Shown: positions 34,600 to 44,729, counted from the first letter of the stretch. The stretch: 64,000 nucleotides of DNA from CAWBRT01 sp963814745 (GCA_963814745.1 CAWFEA010000028.1:8652-72651), one strand, 5' to 3'. The notes: generated by a model from the letters alone, not told the origin. A program made the numbers and translations.

Positions 34600-36486
34600 T
34601 TGAGCGCCCATACCGCTGCGTCGGCCAGGATTCTCGACGTACAGCAATTGACGGTGCATTTTACGACCTCGGAACGTAACGTCGAGGCGGTGCGCAATCT
34701 CTCTCTGAAGTCGACCGTGGCGAGACTCTCGCGATCGTCGGTGAATCCGGTTCGGGCAAATCGGTCTCGGCCCTGGCCATCATGCGGCTGGTTGAGCACG
34801 GGGGCGGGCGCATTGTCGGCGGCCAGGTGCAATTCCATCGGCGCGACGGGCAGGTCCTGGACCTGGCGCAGGCCACGCAGTCCGCCATGCGCGAGCTGCG
34901 CGGCGCGGACCTGGCCATGATCTTCCAGGAGCCGATGACCTCGCTGAACCCCGTCTACTCCGTCGGCGAGCAGATTGCCGAATCGATTCGGTTGCACCAG
35001 CACAAAGACAGCCGGCAAGCGCGCGCCGAGGCCCTGCGCATGCTCAAGTTGGTGCGCATTCCGGAAGCGCGGCGCGTGCTCGACCGCTTTCCCCATCAGC
35101 TCTCCGGCGGCATGCGGCAGCGGGTGATGATCGCCATGGCGCTCTCCTGCCGGCCTTCTCTGCTGATCGCGGACGAACCTACGACGGCCTTGGACGTGAC
35201 CATCCAGGCGCAGATTCTGCAACTCATCCGCGAACTGCAGAGCGAGATGCGGATGGGCGTGATCTTTATTACCCACGATATGGGCGTGGTGGCCGAGATC
35301 GCCGACCGCGTGCTGGTCATGTACGCCGGTGAACGCGTCGAAGATGGACCGAGCGACCGCATCTTCGCCCAACCGTACCATCCTTATACGCAGGCGCTGC
35401 TGGCGGCGGTTCCGCGGCTGGGCGCAATGCGCGGGACAGATTCTCCCGCTCGCTTTCCGCTGCTGGGGCAGAGCGAACCAGCGGAGACATTGCCCGAGCG
35501 CAGGCGCGCCTGCGCAAAGCGGCCTGCCAACCCCGGACGTCAGGCGCGCGCCCGGGCCTCTGCTGGCGGTTCGCAATCTCAGCACGCGCTTCGACATTCG
35601 TAGCGGCATCTTCGGCCGGGTGACCAGCCGCGTGCACGCGGTGGAGCAAGTCAGCTTCGATCTCTACGCGGGAGAGACGCTGGCGCTGGTGGGCGAATCC
35701 GGGTGTGGCAAGTCAACCACCGGGCGGTCGCTGCTCCGGCTGGTTGACATTGCCGGCGGCGAAATCCGCTTCGACGGCAGCAACATCGCGCAGCTCTCCG
35801 GCAAGCGGTTGCAGTTGCTGCGCCGCAACATTCAGGTTGTCTTTCAGGACCCGTATGCCTCGCTCGACCCGCGGCTCACGGTTGGCTACACGATTATGGA
35901 GCCGCTGCTGGTGCATCGCGTGGCCACCAGGGCTGAAGCGGAGAGCCGGGTGGCGTGGCTGCTGGAGCGCGTCGGACTGCTGCCGGAGCACGCGCGGCGC
36001 TATCCTCATGAATTCTCCGGCGGACAGCGGCAGCGCATCGCGATTGCCCGCGCTCTGGCCCTGAATCCCAGGATCGTGATCGCCGATGAATCGGTCTCGG
36101 CGCTCGACGTTTCGATCCGCGCCCAGATCATCAATCTGCTGCTCGATCTGCAGCGCGATCTCGGCATTTCTTTTTTGTTCATCTCGCACGACATGGCCGT
36201 GGTCGAACGGGTGAGCCATCGCGTCGCGGTGATGTACCTGGGACAGATCGTCGAAATCGGTCCGCGCCGCGCGATCTTTGAAGATCCGCGCCATGCCTAC
36301 ACGCGCACGCTGCTCTCCGCCGTGCCGATTGCCGATCCGGCGCGGCGTCATTTGCGGCGATCCTTGCTGGCGGACGAGATGCCCAGCCCGATTCGGGCCG
36401 TCGGCGACGAACCGGAGGTTCAGCCCTTGCGGGAGGTAAGCCCCGGACATTTTGTCGCCACTCACCGAATCAGCGGTATGTATTAG
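34600..36486 (+). CDS. gsiA: Dipeptide/glutathione-type ABC importer ATPase with two ABC domains, two frameshifts
   Basis: Read across two shifts this is about 628 residues, close to E. coli GsiA (about 620). ABC domain 1: AIVGESGSGKSVSALAIMRL, LSGGMRQRVMIAMAL, LLIADEPTTALDV. A variable linker follows, then ABC domain 2: LALVGESGCGKSTTGRSLLRL, FSGGQRQRIAIARAL, IVIADESVSALDVS. The first break is near 34707 (one missing G restores LSLEVDRGETLAIVGES). The second is in the linker between about 35440 and 35520. It starts at TTG 34600. Separate dppD- and dppF-like genes are the alternative, but no start codon with a ribosome site is obvious for the second half. Confidence 0.87.
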
Positions 36487-36563
36487 CGGGGCAGTAGATC
36501 GTGCAGTCACTCCCAACGGCAGCGTTTGCTGCTCGCCGGGGATCTCGATTAAGGAGACGACAG

Positions 36564-38117
36564 ATGCGAAGAACTAGTTTCAATGCAGGCTTGCTTGCGG
36601 TGTTGGCGCTGGCGATGACGGTGGCATTGGCCGCCGCGCTTCCGGCGTGGGCCGAAAAGATTCCGGTGATAGCCACCGAGCAGGCTCCGGTGACGATGGA
36701 TCCCTACGACGCGAATGACACCATCTCGCAGGCCATCGCCAAGTCGTTTTACGAGGGACTCTACGGCTTCGACAAGGACATGAAGATGGTGCCCGTGCTG
36801 GCCACCGCTTACACGGTCAGCAAGGACGGGCTGGTGTATACCCTGAAGCTGCGCCAGGGGGTCAAGTTCCACGACGGCACCGATTTCAATGCGGCTGCCG
36901 CCAAGGCCAACTTCGACCGCGTGACCAACCCGGCCAACAAGCTGAAGCGCTACAGCCTCTACGAGCCCATCGCCAAGGTCGAAGTGGTCGATCCCTACAC
37001 CGTCCGCTTTACCCTGAAGGAACCCTTTTCGGCCTTCATGAATACCTTGGCGCACCCGGCGGGAGTCATGATTTCTCCGGCCGCGCTGCAGAAATACGGC
37101 AAGGACATTTCATTCCATCCCGTTGGCACCGGGCCGTTCGTGTTCGTGGAGTGGAAACAACCCGATTACGTGAAGGGCAAGAAATTCGCCGGCTACTGGA
37201 AAAAAGGCTATCCCAAGGTCGATGGCATCATCTGGAAGCCGGTGCTCGATAACAATACCCGCACCGTCGTGATGCAAACCGGCGAGGCGAATTTTGCCTT
37301 CCGCATTCCTCCCGAGCAGGCGGCGGTTCTGCAAACCAAACCCAACCTCGTGGTCGAGGCTACTGCCTCCATCGTGCAGCGCTTTCTCACCATGAACGAG
37401 ATGCAGAAGCCTTTCGACAACCTCAAAGTGCGGCAGGCTATCAACTACGCGATTGACAAGGAAGCCCTGGTCAAGGTGGCATTCAGCGGCTACGCGGTGC
37501 CGGCCGCGGGGGTGGTGCCGCCGGGCGTGGAATATGCGACCAAACTCGGACCCTGGCCCTACGATCCCGCCAAAGCCCGCGCCCTGCTGAAAGAAGCGGG
37601 CTATCCGAACGGCTTCGAATCGGATTTGTGGTCCGCCTATAACAACACCACGGCGCAAAAGGTGATTCAATTCGTGCAGCAACAGTTGGCGCAGGTCGGA
37701 ATCAAGGTGAAGGTGCGCGCGCTGGAGACGGGCGAGAACGTCGAGCGGGTGCTGGGCGCTGCCGATCCGAAGACCGCGCCGGTCCGGCTCTATTACGCGG
37801 GCTGGTCGAGTTCGACCGGCGAGGCCGACTGGGCTCTGCGTCCGCTGCTGGCTTCACAATCGTGGCCGCCCAAGAGTTTCAACGCCGGCTACTACAAGAA
37901 CCCCCAGGTCGATGCCGACATCGCCAACGCTCTCAAGACGACCGACCGCACCAGCAAAGCCGGCCTCTATGCCGATGCGCAAAAGCGCATTTGGGAAGAT
38001 GCGGCGTGGGCATTCCTGGTTACCGAAAAGAACCTTTACGCGCGCAGCAAGAACATCTCAGGCATTTACGTCATGCCTGACGCGTCGTTCAACTTCACCG
38101 AGATCGACATGAAATAG
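36564..38117 (+). CDS. gsiB: Periplasmic peptide/glutathione-binding protein (SBP_bac_5)
   Basis: A 517-residue family 5 solute-binding protein, near the length of GsiB. Signal peptide LLAVLALAMTVALAAALPAWA. Typical segments are MDPYDANDTISQAIAKSFYEGLYGFDKDMKMVPVLATAYTVSKDGLVYTLKLRQGVKFHDG, and SFHPVGTGPFVFVEWKQPDYV. Also present are FDNLKVRQAINYAIDKEALV and the C-terminal PDASFNFTEIDM. It delivers peptide substrates to the GsiCD permease. The ATG at 36564 has AAGGAG upstream. Confidence 0.9.
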   Translation: MRRTSFNAGLLAVLALAMTVALAAALPAWAEKIPVIATEQAPVTMDPYDANDTISQAIAKSFYEGLYGFDKDMKMVPVLATAYTVSKDGLVYTLKLRQGVKFHDGTDFNAAAAKANFDRVTNPANKLKRYSLYEPIAKVEVVDPYTVRFTLKEPFSAFMNTLAHPAGVMISPAALQKYGKDISFHPVGTGPFVFVEWKQPDYVKGKKFAGYWKKGYPKVDGIIWKPVLDNNTRTVVMQTGEANFAFRIPPEQAAVLQTKPNLVVEATASIVQRFLTMNEMQKPFDNLKVRQAINYAIDKEALVKVAFSGYAVPAAGVVPPGVEYATKLGPWPYDPAKARALLKEAGYPNGFESDLWSAYNNTTAQKVIQFVQQQLAQVGIKVKVRALETGENVERVLGAADPKTAPVRLYYAGWSSSTGEADWALRPLLASQSWPPKSFNAGYYKNPQVDADIANALKTTDRTSKAGLYADAQKRIWEDAAWAFLVTEKNLYARSKNISGIYVMPDASFNFTEIDMK

Positions 38118-38131
38118 CAACCGACGGATTC

Positions 38132-39052
38132 ATGTTTAACTATTTTTGCAAACGCCTGCTCGGCCTGCTGCCCACGCTTGTGGTCGTGGCCGTGCTGGTG
38201 TTCTGGTTCGTGCACCTGCTGCCCGGCGATGCGGCTCGCCTGGCGGCGGGTCCGGAAGCGGACGAGTTCACGGTCTCCATGGTGCGGCACGATCTCGGGC
38301 TCGATCTGCCGTTGCACCGGCAGTTCGCGCGCTTTTTCCGCAACGCGGTGCGCGGCGATTTCGGCACGTCGATCCGCTCCAAGCGACCGGTGTCGGTCGA
38401 AATCGGCGATCGTTTCATGCCGACCCTGCTGCTCACCATCGCCAGCATGGCGTGGTCGGTGGTGTTTGGGATGGCGATCGGCATCGCCTCGGCGGTTTGG
38501 CGGAATCGCGCGCCGGACCGCCTGGGAATGACGCTCGCCGTCTCCGGCATTTCGTTCCCTTCCTTTGCCCTCGGCATGCTGTTGATGGAAATTTTCTCCG
38601 TGTGGCTGGGCTGGCTGCCGGCCATCGGCGCCGATTCCTGGCGCAACTACATCCTGCCCTCTCTGACCTTAGGCGCCGGCGTTGCCGCGGTCATGGCGCG
38701 CTTTACCCGGTCGTCGTTCATCGACGTCATGCAGGAAGATTACGTCCGCACCGCTCGCGCCAAGGGTGTGCGCGAAAGCGTGGTGGTGGTAAAGCACTGC
38801 CTGCGCAACGCCTTAATCCCAGTGGTGACGATGATGGGCCTGCAGTTCGGTTTTCTGCTGGGCGGCTCAATCGTGGTCGAAACCGTCTTCAACTGGCCGG
38901 GGCTTGGCCGGTTGCTGGTCGATTCGGTCAGCATGCGCGACTACCCGGTCATTCAAGCCGAGGTGCTGCTGTTCTCGACCGAATTCATTCTCATCAACCT
39001 GGTCGTGGATGTGCTCTACGCGATCATCAACCCGGTGATCCGCTACCGGTAA
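38132..39052 (+). CDS. gsiC: Peptide/glutathione ABC permease GsiC
   Basis: A 306-residue permease. It starts MFNYFCKRLLGLLPTLVVVAVLVFWFVHLLPGDAARLAAG, continues LGLDLPLHRQFARFFRNAVRGDFGTSI, and has the EAA loop EDYVRTARAKGVRESVVVVKHCLRNALIPVVTMMGLQFGFLLGGSIVVETVFNWPGLGRLLVDSV. Six helices, same length as E. coli GsiC. It lies 14 bases after gsiB and 7 before gsiD. Confidence 0.94.
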   Translation: MFNYFCKRLLGLLPTLVVVAVLVFWFVHLLPGDAARLAAGPEADEFTVSMVRHDLGLDLPLHRQFARFFRNAVRGDFGTSIRSKRPVSVEIGDRFMPTLLLTIASMAWSVVFGMAIGIASAVWRNRAPDRLGMTLAVSGISFPSFALGMLLMEIFSVWLGWLPAIGADSWRNYILPSLTLGAGVAAVMARFTRSSFIDVMQEDYVRTARAKGVRESVVVVKHCLRNALIPVVTMMGLQFGFLLGGSIVVETVFNWPGLGRLLVDSVSMRDYPVIQAEVLLFSTEFILINLVVDVLYAIINPVIRYR

Positions 39053-39059
39053 GGAGAAA

Positions 39060-39956
39060 ATGGCACCCACCGAAACAGCAGCGGGCGCGGCCGGGTCATC
39101 GGCCGAAGTGCGCACCCCATGGGGCGAATTCTGGCGCAAGTTTCGCCGCCAGCATGCCGGGGTCGCGGCCGGAGGGTTCGTCCTGCTGCTGGTGCTGGTG
39201 GCGATTCTGGCGCCGCACCTGGCGCCGTTCGATCCCGAGAATTATTTCGACTACGACGCGCTCAACGCCGGACCTTCGGCCAGACACTTTTTCGGCGTGG
39301 ACTCGCTCGGCCGCGATGTCTTCAGCCGCATCCTGATGGGAGCACGCATCTCGCTGGCCGCCGGATTCTTTTCCGTGGCCCTCGGCGCCGTGGTCGGCGC
39401 CATCATGGGCCTGGTGGCCGGTTACTACGAGGGCTGGTGGGATCGCGTGTTCATGCGCATCTGCGACGTGCTCTTCGCTTTTCCCGGCATTCTGCTGGCG
39501 ATCGGAGTCGTCGCTATTCTCGGCAGCGGCATGACCAATGTGATTTGCGCCGTCGCCATCTTCAGCATCCCGGCATTTGCGCGGCTGGTGCGCGGCAACG
39601 TGCTTTCGCTCAAGCACCTCACCTACGTCGAAGCGGCGCGGAGCATCGGCGCATCGGATGCCACGATCATTTTCCGCCACATCTTTCCCGGAACGATCTC
39701 GTCCATCGTGGTTTATTTCACCATGCGCATCGGCACATCGATTATTACCGCCGCCAGCCTCTCCTTCCTGGGCATGGGCGCGCAACCGCCCACTCCGGAA
39801 TGGGGCGCAATGCTGAACGATGCGCGCGCCGACATGGCAATCGCGCCGCACCAGGCTATCTTTCCCAGCCTCGCCATCTTCCTCACCGTGCTCGCCTTCA
39901 ACCTTTTCGGCGACGGCTTGCGCGATGCGCTCGATCCCAAGATCGACCGCCGATAA
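39060..39956 (+). CDS. gsiD: Peptide/glutathione ABC permease GsiD
   Basis: A 298-residue permease. It has an N-terminal OppC_N-like helix (HAGVAAGGFVLLLVLVAILAP), FFGVDSLGRDVFSRILMGARISLAAGFFSVALGAVVGAIMGLVAGYY, and the EAA loop TYVEAARSIGASDATIIFRHIFPGTISSIVVYFTMRIGTSIITAASLSFLGMGAQPPTPEWGAMLNDAR. It completes the importer with GsiC. A secreted protein gene converges 47 bases downstream. Confidence 0.94.
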   Translation: MAPTETAAGAAGSSAEVRTPWGEFWRKFRRQHAGVAAGGFVLLLVLVAILAPHLAPFDPENYFDYDALNAGPSARHFFGVDSLGRDVFSRILMGARISLAAGFFSVALGAVVGAIMGLVAGYYEGWWDRVFMRICDVLFAFPGILLAIGVVAILGSGMTNVICAVAIFSIPAFARLVRGNVLSLKHLTYVEAARSIGASDATIIFRHIFPGTISSIVVYFTMRIGTSIITAASLSFLGMGAQPPTPEWGAMLNDARADMAIAPHQAIFPSLAIFLTVLAFNLFGDGLRDALDPKIDRR

Positions 39957-40003
39957 ACTCGCACCGAATTTCGCAAGGCTGGTTCCGCGAGGCCGTTCCC
40001 ACT

Positions 40004-41512
40004 CTAATGCTGCGCCTCCAGCGAGCCTCCCAGCATGCGGTTGCCATCGGTACTCATGACGTAGATCGTGCTGCTGCTGGCGGGATAGAAGACGATTGGG
40101 ATCCCGCCGATGGTGCCGCTTCCCCGCCCGGAAGCAACGCTATAGCTTCCTCCGGCCGAGGCGCCAACCGTCACGTTGCCTCCCTGGTTGAAATCTTCCA
40201 GACCGGTAAACGTGCCCACGCCGTCGGCCAGCAACTGCCCGTCAAGCACCGTCGAAACATTGCCTGTCACGCCTGCCAGGTGGAGCGCATAGTTGCCGCT
40301 GACGCTGGCGGCGGTGGGAACCGCCGGTTGCAGCGTCACCAACCCGCTTTCCACCAGGGGCAAAGTGTTGCCGTTCAAAATCTCGCTCGTAGCCATCAGC
40401 ACGGCGTTCTGCGTACTGCTGAACCAAAGCACGAAGTTGAAGGTTCTGCTGCTGGTGGTGAATGCGCCGGTAAAGCGTCCGTTATTCGCTGCCGGGCTGC
40501 TGTAATTGCCCGCAAACGCAACCGAAGCGGAATAGCGTCCACCGTCCACAAAATCTTCCAATCCGCTGGTCACGTTGCCGCTGTTGAGGGTAAAGCTTCC
40601 CGTCTCGGTGATGAAGTTATTGCCGTTGACCGTACTCCCGGCGATGGCGTAGGCATACGGGTTGCTGACGCTGGCGGTGGTGAAGGTTGCGCTCTGCGCA
40701 TCGGCGTAACCGGAAACCTGCTCCGCCTGGTTAATCGAGAGGAACTCGATGCGCGTGGAATTGACGATATAGAACACCAGGTCCAAAGTCGTGCCGCTGC
40801 CTCTTTCCCCGCCTTGGGTGGTGACGAACTGCAGGGTGCCTCTACCCGAAGTCCCGGTGAGGGTGAAAGTGCTGGAGGCGGCAATCGTCGGGGTGAACGT
40901 GACGTTGTAGTTTTCGTCCAGCACAACCGAGGCAGCCGAACCCGTAGCGCCGCTCGCCGTCAGCGAACCCACGCGCGAGATTGGAACCCCATTGCTGGCG
41001 TAGCCATCCATGCGCAGTACATAAGCAGGCCCGGCCAAAGCGGCGAGCGCGGTGCTGTCCTGCAATTCGAAGACGCCGCTGGAAAGCTCTACGCCCGACA
41101 GTTCGATAACGCGGGCCTTGCCCGTTGAAACCAACACAAACTGGAGGTTGGCAACGTGTCCGCTGAGGAAGATTAATGTCGCCTGCCCGCGGCCATCGAC
41201 GCCGATCGAATACGTTCCCGTGGTGAGTTGATCTTGCTGAAGGAAGCCAACCGCGGAATCGTTGACATCCTCCTGTCCCGAAGTGATGTTCCCGTTTCCG
41301 TCAGCCGTGAACACGCCGGCCACGGCAAAAACATAATTCCAGGCGCCGACTCCCTGCAGGTTGATAACATAAGTGCCTTTCAAACTGGCGTTGCTATACC
41401 CCGCATTGTTCGGCGCCGGCGGCGTTACCGGGGAAACGGAGGAACTGCTGCCGCCGCACCCCGCCAGGACGGTCAGCAGAAGAGCTAGACACGACATCCA
41501 AATCGCTTTCAT
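40004..41512 (-). CDS. Acidobacterial repeat lipoprotein
   Basis: A 502-residue exported protein with lipobox VLAGC after a short signal (CLALLLTVLAGC) and a Ser/Pro linker. It has three or four repeats of a beta-rich module: SLKGTYVINLQGVGAWNYVFAVAGVFTADGNGNITSGQEDVN, SNPYAYAIAGSTV...GSFTLNSGNVTSGLEDFVDGG, and VSGNYALHLAGVTGNVSTVLDGQLLADGVGTFTGLEDFNQGG. I know this G-x-Y...D-G-x-G-x-x-x-G-x-x-D pattern from many acidobacterial genomes; function unknown. The ATG at 41512 is preceded by GAGGACAG. Confidence 0.82.
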   Translation of the reverse strand: MKAIWMSCLALLLTVLAGCGGSSSSVSPVTPPAPNNAGYSNASLKGTYVINLQGVGAWNYVFAVAGVFTADGNGNITSGQEDVNDSAVGFLQQDQLTTGTYSIGVDGRGQATLIFLSGHVANLQFVLVSTGKARVIELSGVELSSGVFELQDSTALAALAGPAYVLRMDGYASNGVPISRVGSLTASGATGSAASVVLDENYNVTFTPTIAASSTFTLTGTSGRGTLQFVTTQGGERGSGTTLDLVFYIVNSTRIEFLSINQAEQVSGYADAQSATFTTASVSNPYAYAIAGSTVNGNNFITETGSFTLNSGNVTSGLEDFVDGGRYSASVAFAGNYSSPAANNGRFTGAFTTSSRTFNFVLWFSSTQNAVLMATSEILNGNTLPLVESGLVTLQPAVPTAASVSGNYALHLAGVTGNVSTVLDGQLLADGVGTFTGLEDFNQGGNVTVGASAGGSYSVASGRGSGTIGGIPIVFYPASSSTIYVMSTDGNRMLGGSLEAQH

Positions 41513-41702
41513 ACTGTCCTCAATCCGCGCGAGGGCGGTTTCAGAGTAGGTGTATCTCGAATACGGGCTGTTGAAAATAAATCTTTCGCGAATTGTTGGC
41601 CCGAAGCGGGCGTCCCTAACAATAAACGACTCCGGATTCCACACTTCGGCTGTGACACTGTTAACCTGAGTTCAGCGGGAAAGTTGCGGTCCTGAGTGCC
41701 AA

Positions 41703-42263
41703 ATGAGCGATTTCGTTCCCTTTCCGGAGCCAACCCGTCCCCCTGAGTTGTGCCTGATCGGTATGCGCCTGGACCCGGCCGCCGAGGGTCCGCAGTTTTT
41801 TGCCCTGGTCGAGCAGGGCGAAGGCGGAGGCCGGACGGCGACGGCGAAAGGCCGCATCCTGTTCTTCTCCACTCCGGCTCTGGTTGTCCGCGCCCTCGAA
41901 CTGGCCGGCGACACCTTTGCCTGTCACCTCGCGGGAACAAGCGCCACCTCCGCTCCGATGCCGAAACAAGTGGATGTTTTGTGCGACGTGGCCCAGAGTC
42001 TCTTTCTGGTCAACTCGCAGCCGGAAGACTCCGACGGGGTGCTGCTCGATTGCATCGCTTGCCTCGATGACCTGTTGCGCGCCACCGAACTCAATGTCCC
42101 GGCGAACTATATCGCCGTTCTCAACGCGCTGGCCGAGCGGCTGGAAGGCAATCCCGAGTTTGGCGGTTTTCTGGCGGAGCAGGGCATCGATCGCGAGACG
42201 GTGGAAGACGCAATCCTCTGGTGCGTGGGGGCAATCGCAGTGAAGAGCACCTGGATCGGGTGA
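41703..42263 (+). CDS. Conserved hypothetical protein
   Basis: A 186-residue acidic soluble protein. Notable segments are LCLIGMRLDPAAEGPQFFALVEQGEGGGRTATAKGRILFF, ALELAGDTFACHLAGTSA and CDVAQSLFLVNSQPEDSDGVLLDCIACLDDLLRATELNVPANYIAVLNALAERLEGNPEFGGFLAEQGIDRETVEDAILWCVGA. It has no signal peptide or membrane helix and no family I recognise. It is convergent with glgC, 55 bases away. The long open frame and clean codon pattern support a real gene. Confidence 0.7.
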   Translation: MSDFVPFPEPTRPPELCLIGMRLDPAAEGPQFFALVEQGEGGGRTATAKGRILFFSTPALVVRALELAGDTFACHLAGTSATSAPMPKQVDVLCDVAQSLFLVNSQPEDSDGVLLDCIACLDDLLRATELNVPANYIAVLNALAERLEGNPEFGGFLAEQGIDRETVEDAILWCVGAIAVKSTWIG

Positions 42264-42318
42264 TCCGCCGGCAACGCCGCAAGCGTCTGGCTGGCGCATG
42301 CCGGGCCGGAAGAGCCAT

Positions 42319-43569
42319 CTATTCCGAAGTGAAGTAGTCCACCGTAACCGGGCTCTCGAATAACGAGTAGTCGCGGGTCACCACGGTAATTCCGCTCTCG
42401 GTCACGAAGAACTTCTGGCGGTCGGATTCCGTGTCGTAGCCGATCACCGTCCCCTCCGGGATGTGCACGTCGCGGTCGATGATGGCGCGGCGGATGCGGC
42501 AGTGGCGGCCAACATCGACGTGCGAGAAAAGGATGCTGGATTCGACTTCGGCATAGGAATTGACGCGCACGTTGGGCGAGAGCACGCTGTTGCGCACAAA
42601 TCCGCCGCTGACGATGCAACCGCTCGATACCAGCGAATCCAGGGCGGTTCCGGTGCGGCCGGGTTCGGCGAATACGAACTTCGCCGGCGGGTACTGCCGC
42701 TGGCGGGTGCGAATCGGCCAGTGCTCGTCGTACAGGTTGAATACGGGCGAGACCGACGCCACATCCATGTTGGCCTCATAATAGGCTTCCAGCGTACCTA
42801 CGTCGCGCCAGTAGAGAGCTTCCTTGCGGTTCTCGTCGATGAAGTTGAAGGAATAAACGCGGTAGTCGTCCACCATCTTGGGAAGAATGTTGTGGCCAAA
42901 ATCGTGCTGCGAATCGGGATCTTCCGCGTCTTTGAGCAACACCGGAATCAGCACATCGGTGTTGAACAGGTAGATGCCCATTGAGGCCGAAACCTTGCTC
43001 GGGTTGTAAGGCGATCTGAGTTCGGTGGATTCCGGCTTCTCTTCGAATCCCACTACTCTTCCTTCGCTGTCGATATCAACCACGCCAAAGCTCTTGGTTT
43101 CGCTCGGATCGACCAGAATGGTGGCCAGGGTGACATCGGCCCCGGCGTCGCGGTGCTGTTGCAGCATGCGCCCGTAGTTCATCTTGTAAATGTGGTCGCC
43201 GGAAAGAATCAGGACGCGCTTGGGTTCCTCCGATCCAATCGAGTAGATGTTCTGATATACGGCGTCGGCCGTGCCCATATACCAGTTTTCGCTGACCCGC
43301 TTCATCGGCGGGAGAATCTCGATGAACTCGCCCAGCGGATCGGCCACGATATTCCAGCCCTCGCGAATATGCCGGTTCAGCGACAAAGCCTTGTACTGAG
43401 TGAGAATGTAGATCCGCCGCAGATCGGAATTGATGCAGTTCGACAACGTAATGTCGATGATGCGATAGATTCCCCCGAAAGTTACCGCGGGTTTCGCACG
43501 GTCGCGAGTGAGCGGATACAGACGCTCGCCCGCCCCGCCGGCCAGCAGAACACCAAGTGTGTCTTTCAT
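42319..43569 (-). CDS. glgC: Glucose-1-phosphate adenylyltransferase
   Basis: A 416-residue ADP-glucose pyrophosphorylase. The nucleotide loop VLLAGGAGERLYPLTRDRAKPAVTFGGIYRIIDITLSNCINSDLRRIYILTQYKALSLNRHI is intact. So are the substrate site WYMGTADAVYQNIYSI, the Glc-1-P binding segment VVGFEEKPEST, and the C-terminal left-handed beta-helix domain (SSGCIVSGGFVRNSVLSPNVRVNSYAEVESSILFSHVDVGRHCRIRRAIIDRDVHIPEGTVIG). It makes ADP-glucose for glycogen synthesis. The start ATG at 43569 follows AGGGAACAGAG. No other glycogen gene is in the window. Confidence 0.96.
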   Translation of the reverse strand: MKDTLGVLLAGGAGERLYPLTRDRAKPAVTFGGIYRIIDITLSNCINSDLRRIYILTQYKALSLNRHIREGWNIVADPLGEFIEILPPMKRVSENWYMGTADAVYQNIYSIGSEEPKRVLILSGDHIYKMNYGRMLQQHRDAGADVTLATILVDPSETKSFGVVDIDSEGRVVGFEEKPESTELRSPYNPSKVSASMGIYLFNTDVLIPVLLKDAEDPDSQHDFGHNILPKMVDDYRVYSFNFIDENRKEALYWRDVGTLEAYYEANMDVASVSPVFNLYDEHWPIRTRQRQYPPAKFVFAEPGRTGTALDSLVSSGCIVSGGFVRNSVLSPNVRVNSYAEVESSILFSHVDVGRHCRIRRAIIDRDVHIPEGTVIGYDTESDRQKFFVTESGITVVTRDYSLFESPVTVDYFTSE

Positions 43570-43744
43570 CTCTGTTCCCTACCCAGTAATTTCCCGCCGT
43601 GAGCCAATCACGCCGAAAGCCCTCCCGTGCGCCTTGCTCGTGCTTCGGCGCATTTTTCGCCGGAGACGCGGGCGTCAGCTCACACTTTGGACTAAGAATC
43701 CTATCACATCGGTTGAGAGAGCTGTCTTTCCGGCTCAGGCCAGT

Positions 43745-44260
43745 TCAGACAGTCTTGTCAGGACTTTCGATGCTGATGCGCAATGACTTGAGAAACTTTA
43801 CGTCTTGAGGGCTGACCTTGAGATCCGGGTCCGACTTCCTGAAGGACGCCGCCGAAGACGGTCTCGTCTCTTCTTCCTCGCGCTTGTTGAACCCGATGGT
43901 GGCTTCGAGCACGAGAAATACGTCGTAACCGCCGGACTTGATCTTGGCGATCACCTCCGCGATCTGCTCCGAATCCGAGATCGACTCGTTGATCGCCTGA
44001 CCAAGTTCCTTCATCAGTTTTTGCAGCCGCTGCTCCACTTTGAATCCCCGCTCTGGAGTCGAATTCGATGGCCGTGACCCGGGCAAGTTGCGCGCGAAAC
44101 CGGCGGAGTACTCCGTTGACCCAAGCTCCGCGGGAGCCTGAGACTCCGTGTTTCGCCTGTCGCCTACGATTGTATTGGATGCTGCCGCTCCTATGGAAGT
44201 TTTAGAGCCTTTCAACTCCGGTGCGCGGGCCAATCTGGTATTGGCTGCCGTGGGATTCAT
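43745..44260 (-). CDS. Conserved hypothetical protein
   Basis: A 171-residue protein. The conserved part is the helical C-terminal half: VEQRLQKLMKELGQAINESISDSEQIAEVIAKIKSGGYDVFLVLEATIGFNKREEE, then a tail VSPQDVKFLKSLRISI. The first 70 residues are low-complexity and may be partly non-coding; a shorter start inside the frame is possible. No catalytic motif or family was recognised. It lies upstream of glgC on the same strand (175 bases apart). Confidence 0.6.
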   Translation of the reverse strand: MNPTAANTRLARAPELKGSKTSIGAAASNTIVGDRRNTESQAPAELGSTEYSAGFARNLPGSRPSNSTPERGFKVEQRLQKLMKELGQAINESISDSEQIAEVIAKIKSGGYDVFLVLEATIGFNKREEEETRPSSAASFRKSDPDLKVSPQDVKFLKSLRISIESPDKTV

Positions 44261-44363
44261 CGAGAATTCACGGGGGAAGTTCCGACCGGTGCGAGTTTAC
44301 GCGAGCCATCCTGTGCCGGGTGCTTTCAGAGAGACACTTTCGCCAAGCTGTTAGAATCTCTTG

Positions 44364-44729
44364 GTGAGCGGCCTTCCCAATTTTCCGCGAGCCAAGCCTT
44401 CCACCGTCGGCTCGATCGGCGCCATGCTCGGCAAAGTGGCCCGGTCTTTTAAGAGAGGGCGAAAAGGCTGGCGGATTTTTGACGGGCTCTCGGCGGGAAC
44501 CAATAGTTTTTTGCGGACGCTCCGGCGGGTCGGCAAAGTCCTTTGGCTGGAGATCACCGGCTCTCTGTTTCTCTGGCTCGGTTTGGTCGGCGCGATTGCC
44601 TGTTGGCGTGAATATCACGCTTATACGGCAGGCAAAGTCGGGCCCGGGCGGGCTGTGATTGCCGGACTCTTTGCTTTCCTGTTTGTCTACTTCGGCGTGA
44701 GTTCGTTTTTCAATGCTCGCAAGAGCTAG
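44364..44729 (+). CDS. Small membrane protein of unknown function
   Basis: A 121-residue protein (from the GTG at 44364). It has a basic N-terminal half (KVARSFKRGRKGWRIFDGL) and two membrane helices (LWLEITGSLFLWLGLVGAIACW and VIAGLFAFLFVYFGVSSFF). No family recognised. It lies 92 bases ahead of the LOG gene and may be cotranscribed with it. Confidence 0.65.
   Translation: MSGLPNFPRAKPSTVGSIGAMLGKVARSFKRGRKGWRIFDGLSAGTNSFLRTLRRVGKVLWLEITGSLFLWLGLVGAIACWREYHAYTAGKVGPGRAVIAGLFAFLFVYFGVSSFFNARKS

Noticed and set aside
39119..41128. 669-codon plus-strand frame across gsiD and the secreted repeat protein
   Set aside because: It spans two real genes (one in another frame, one antisense) and has no domain signature.
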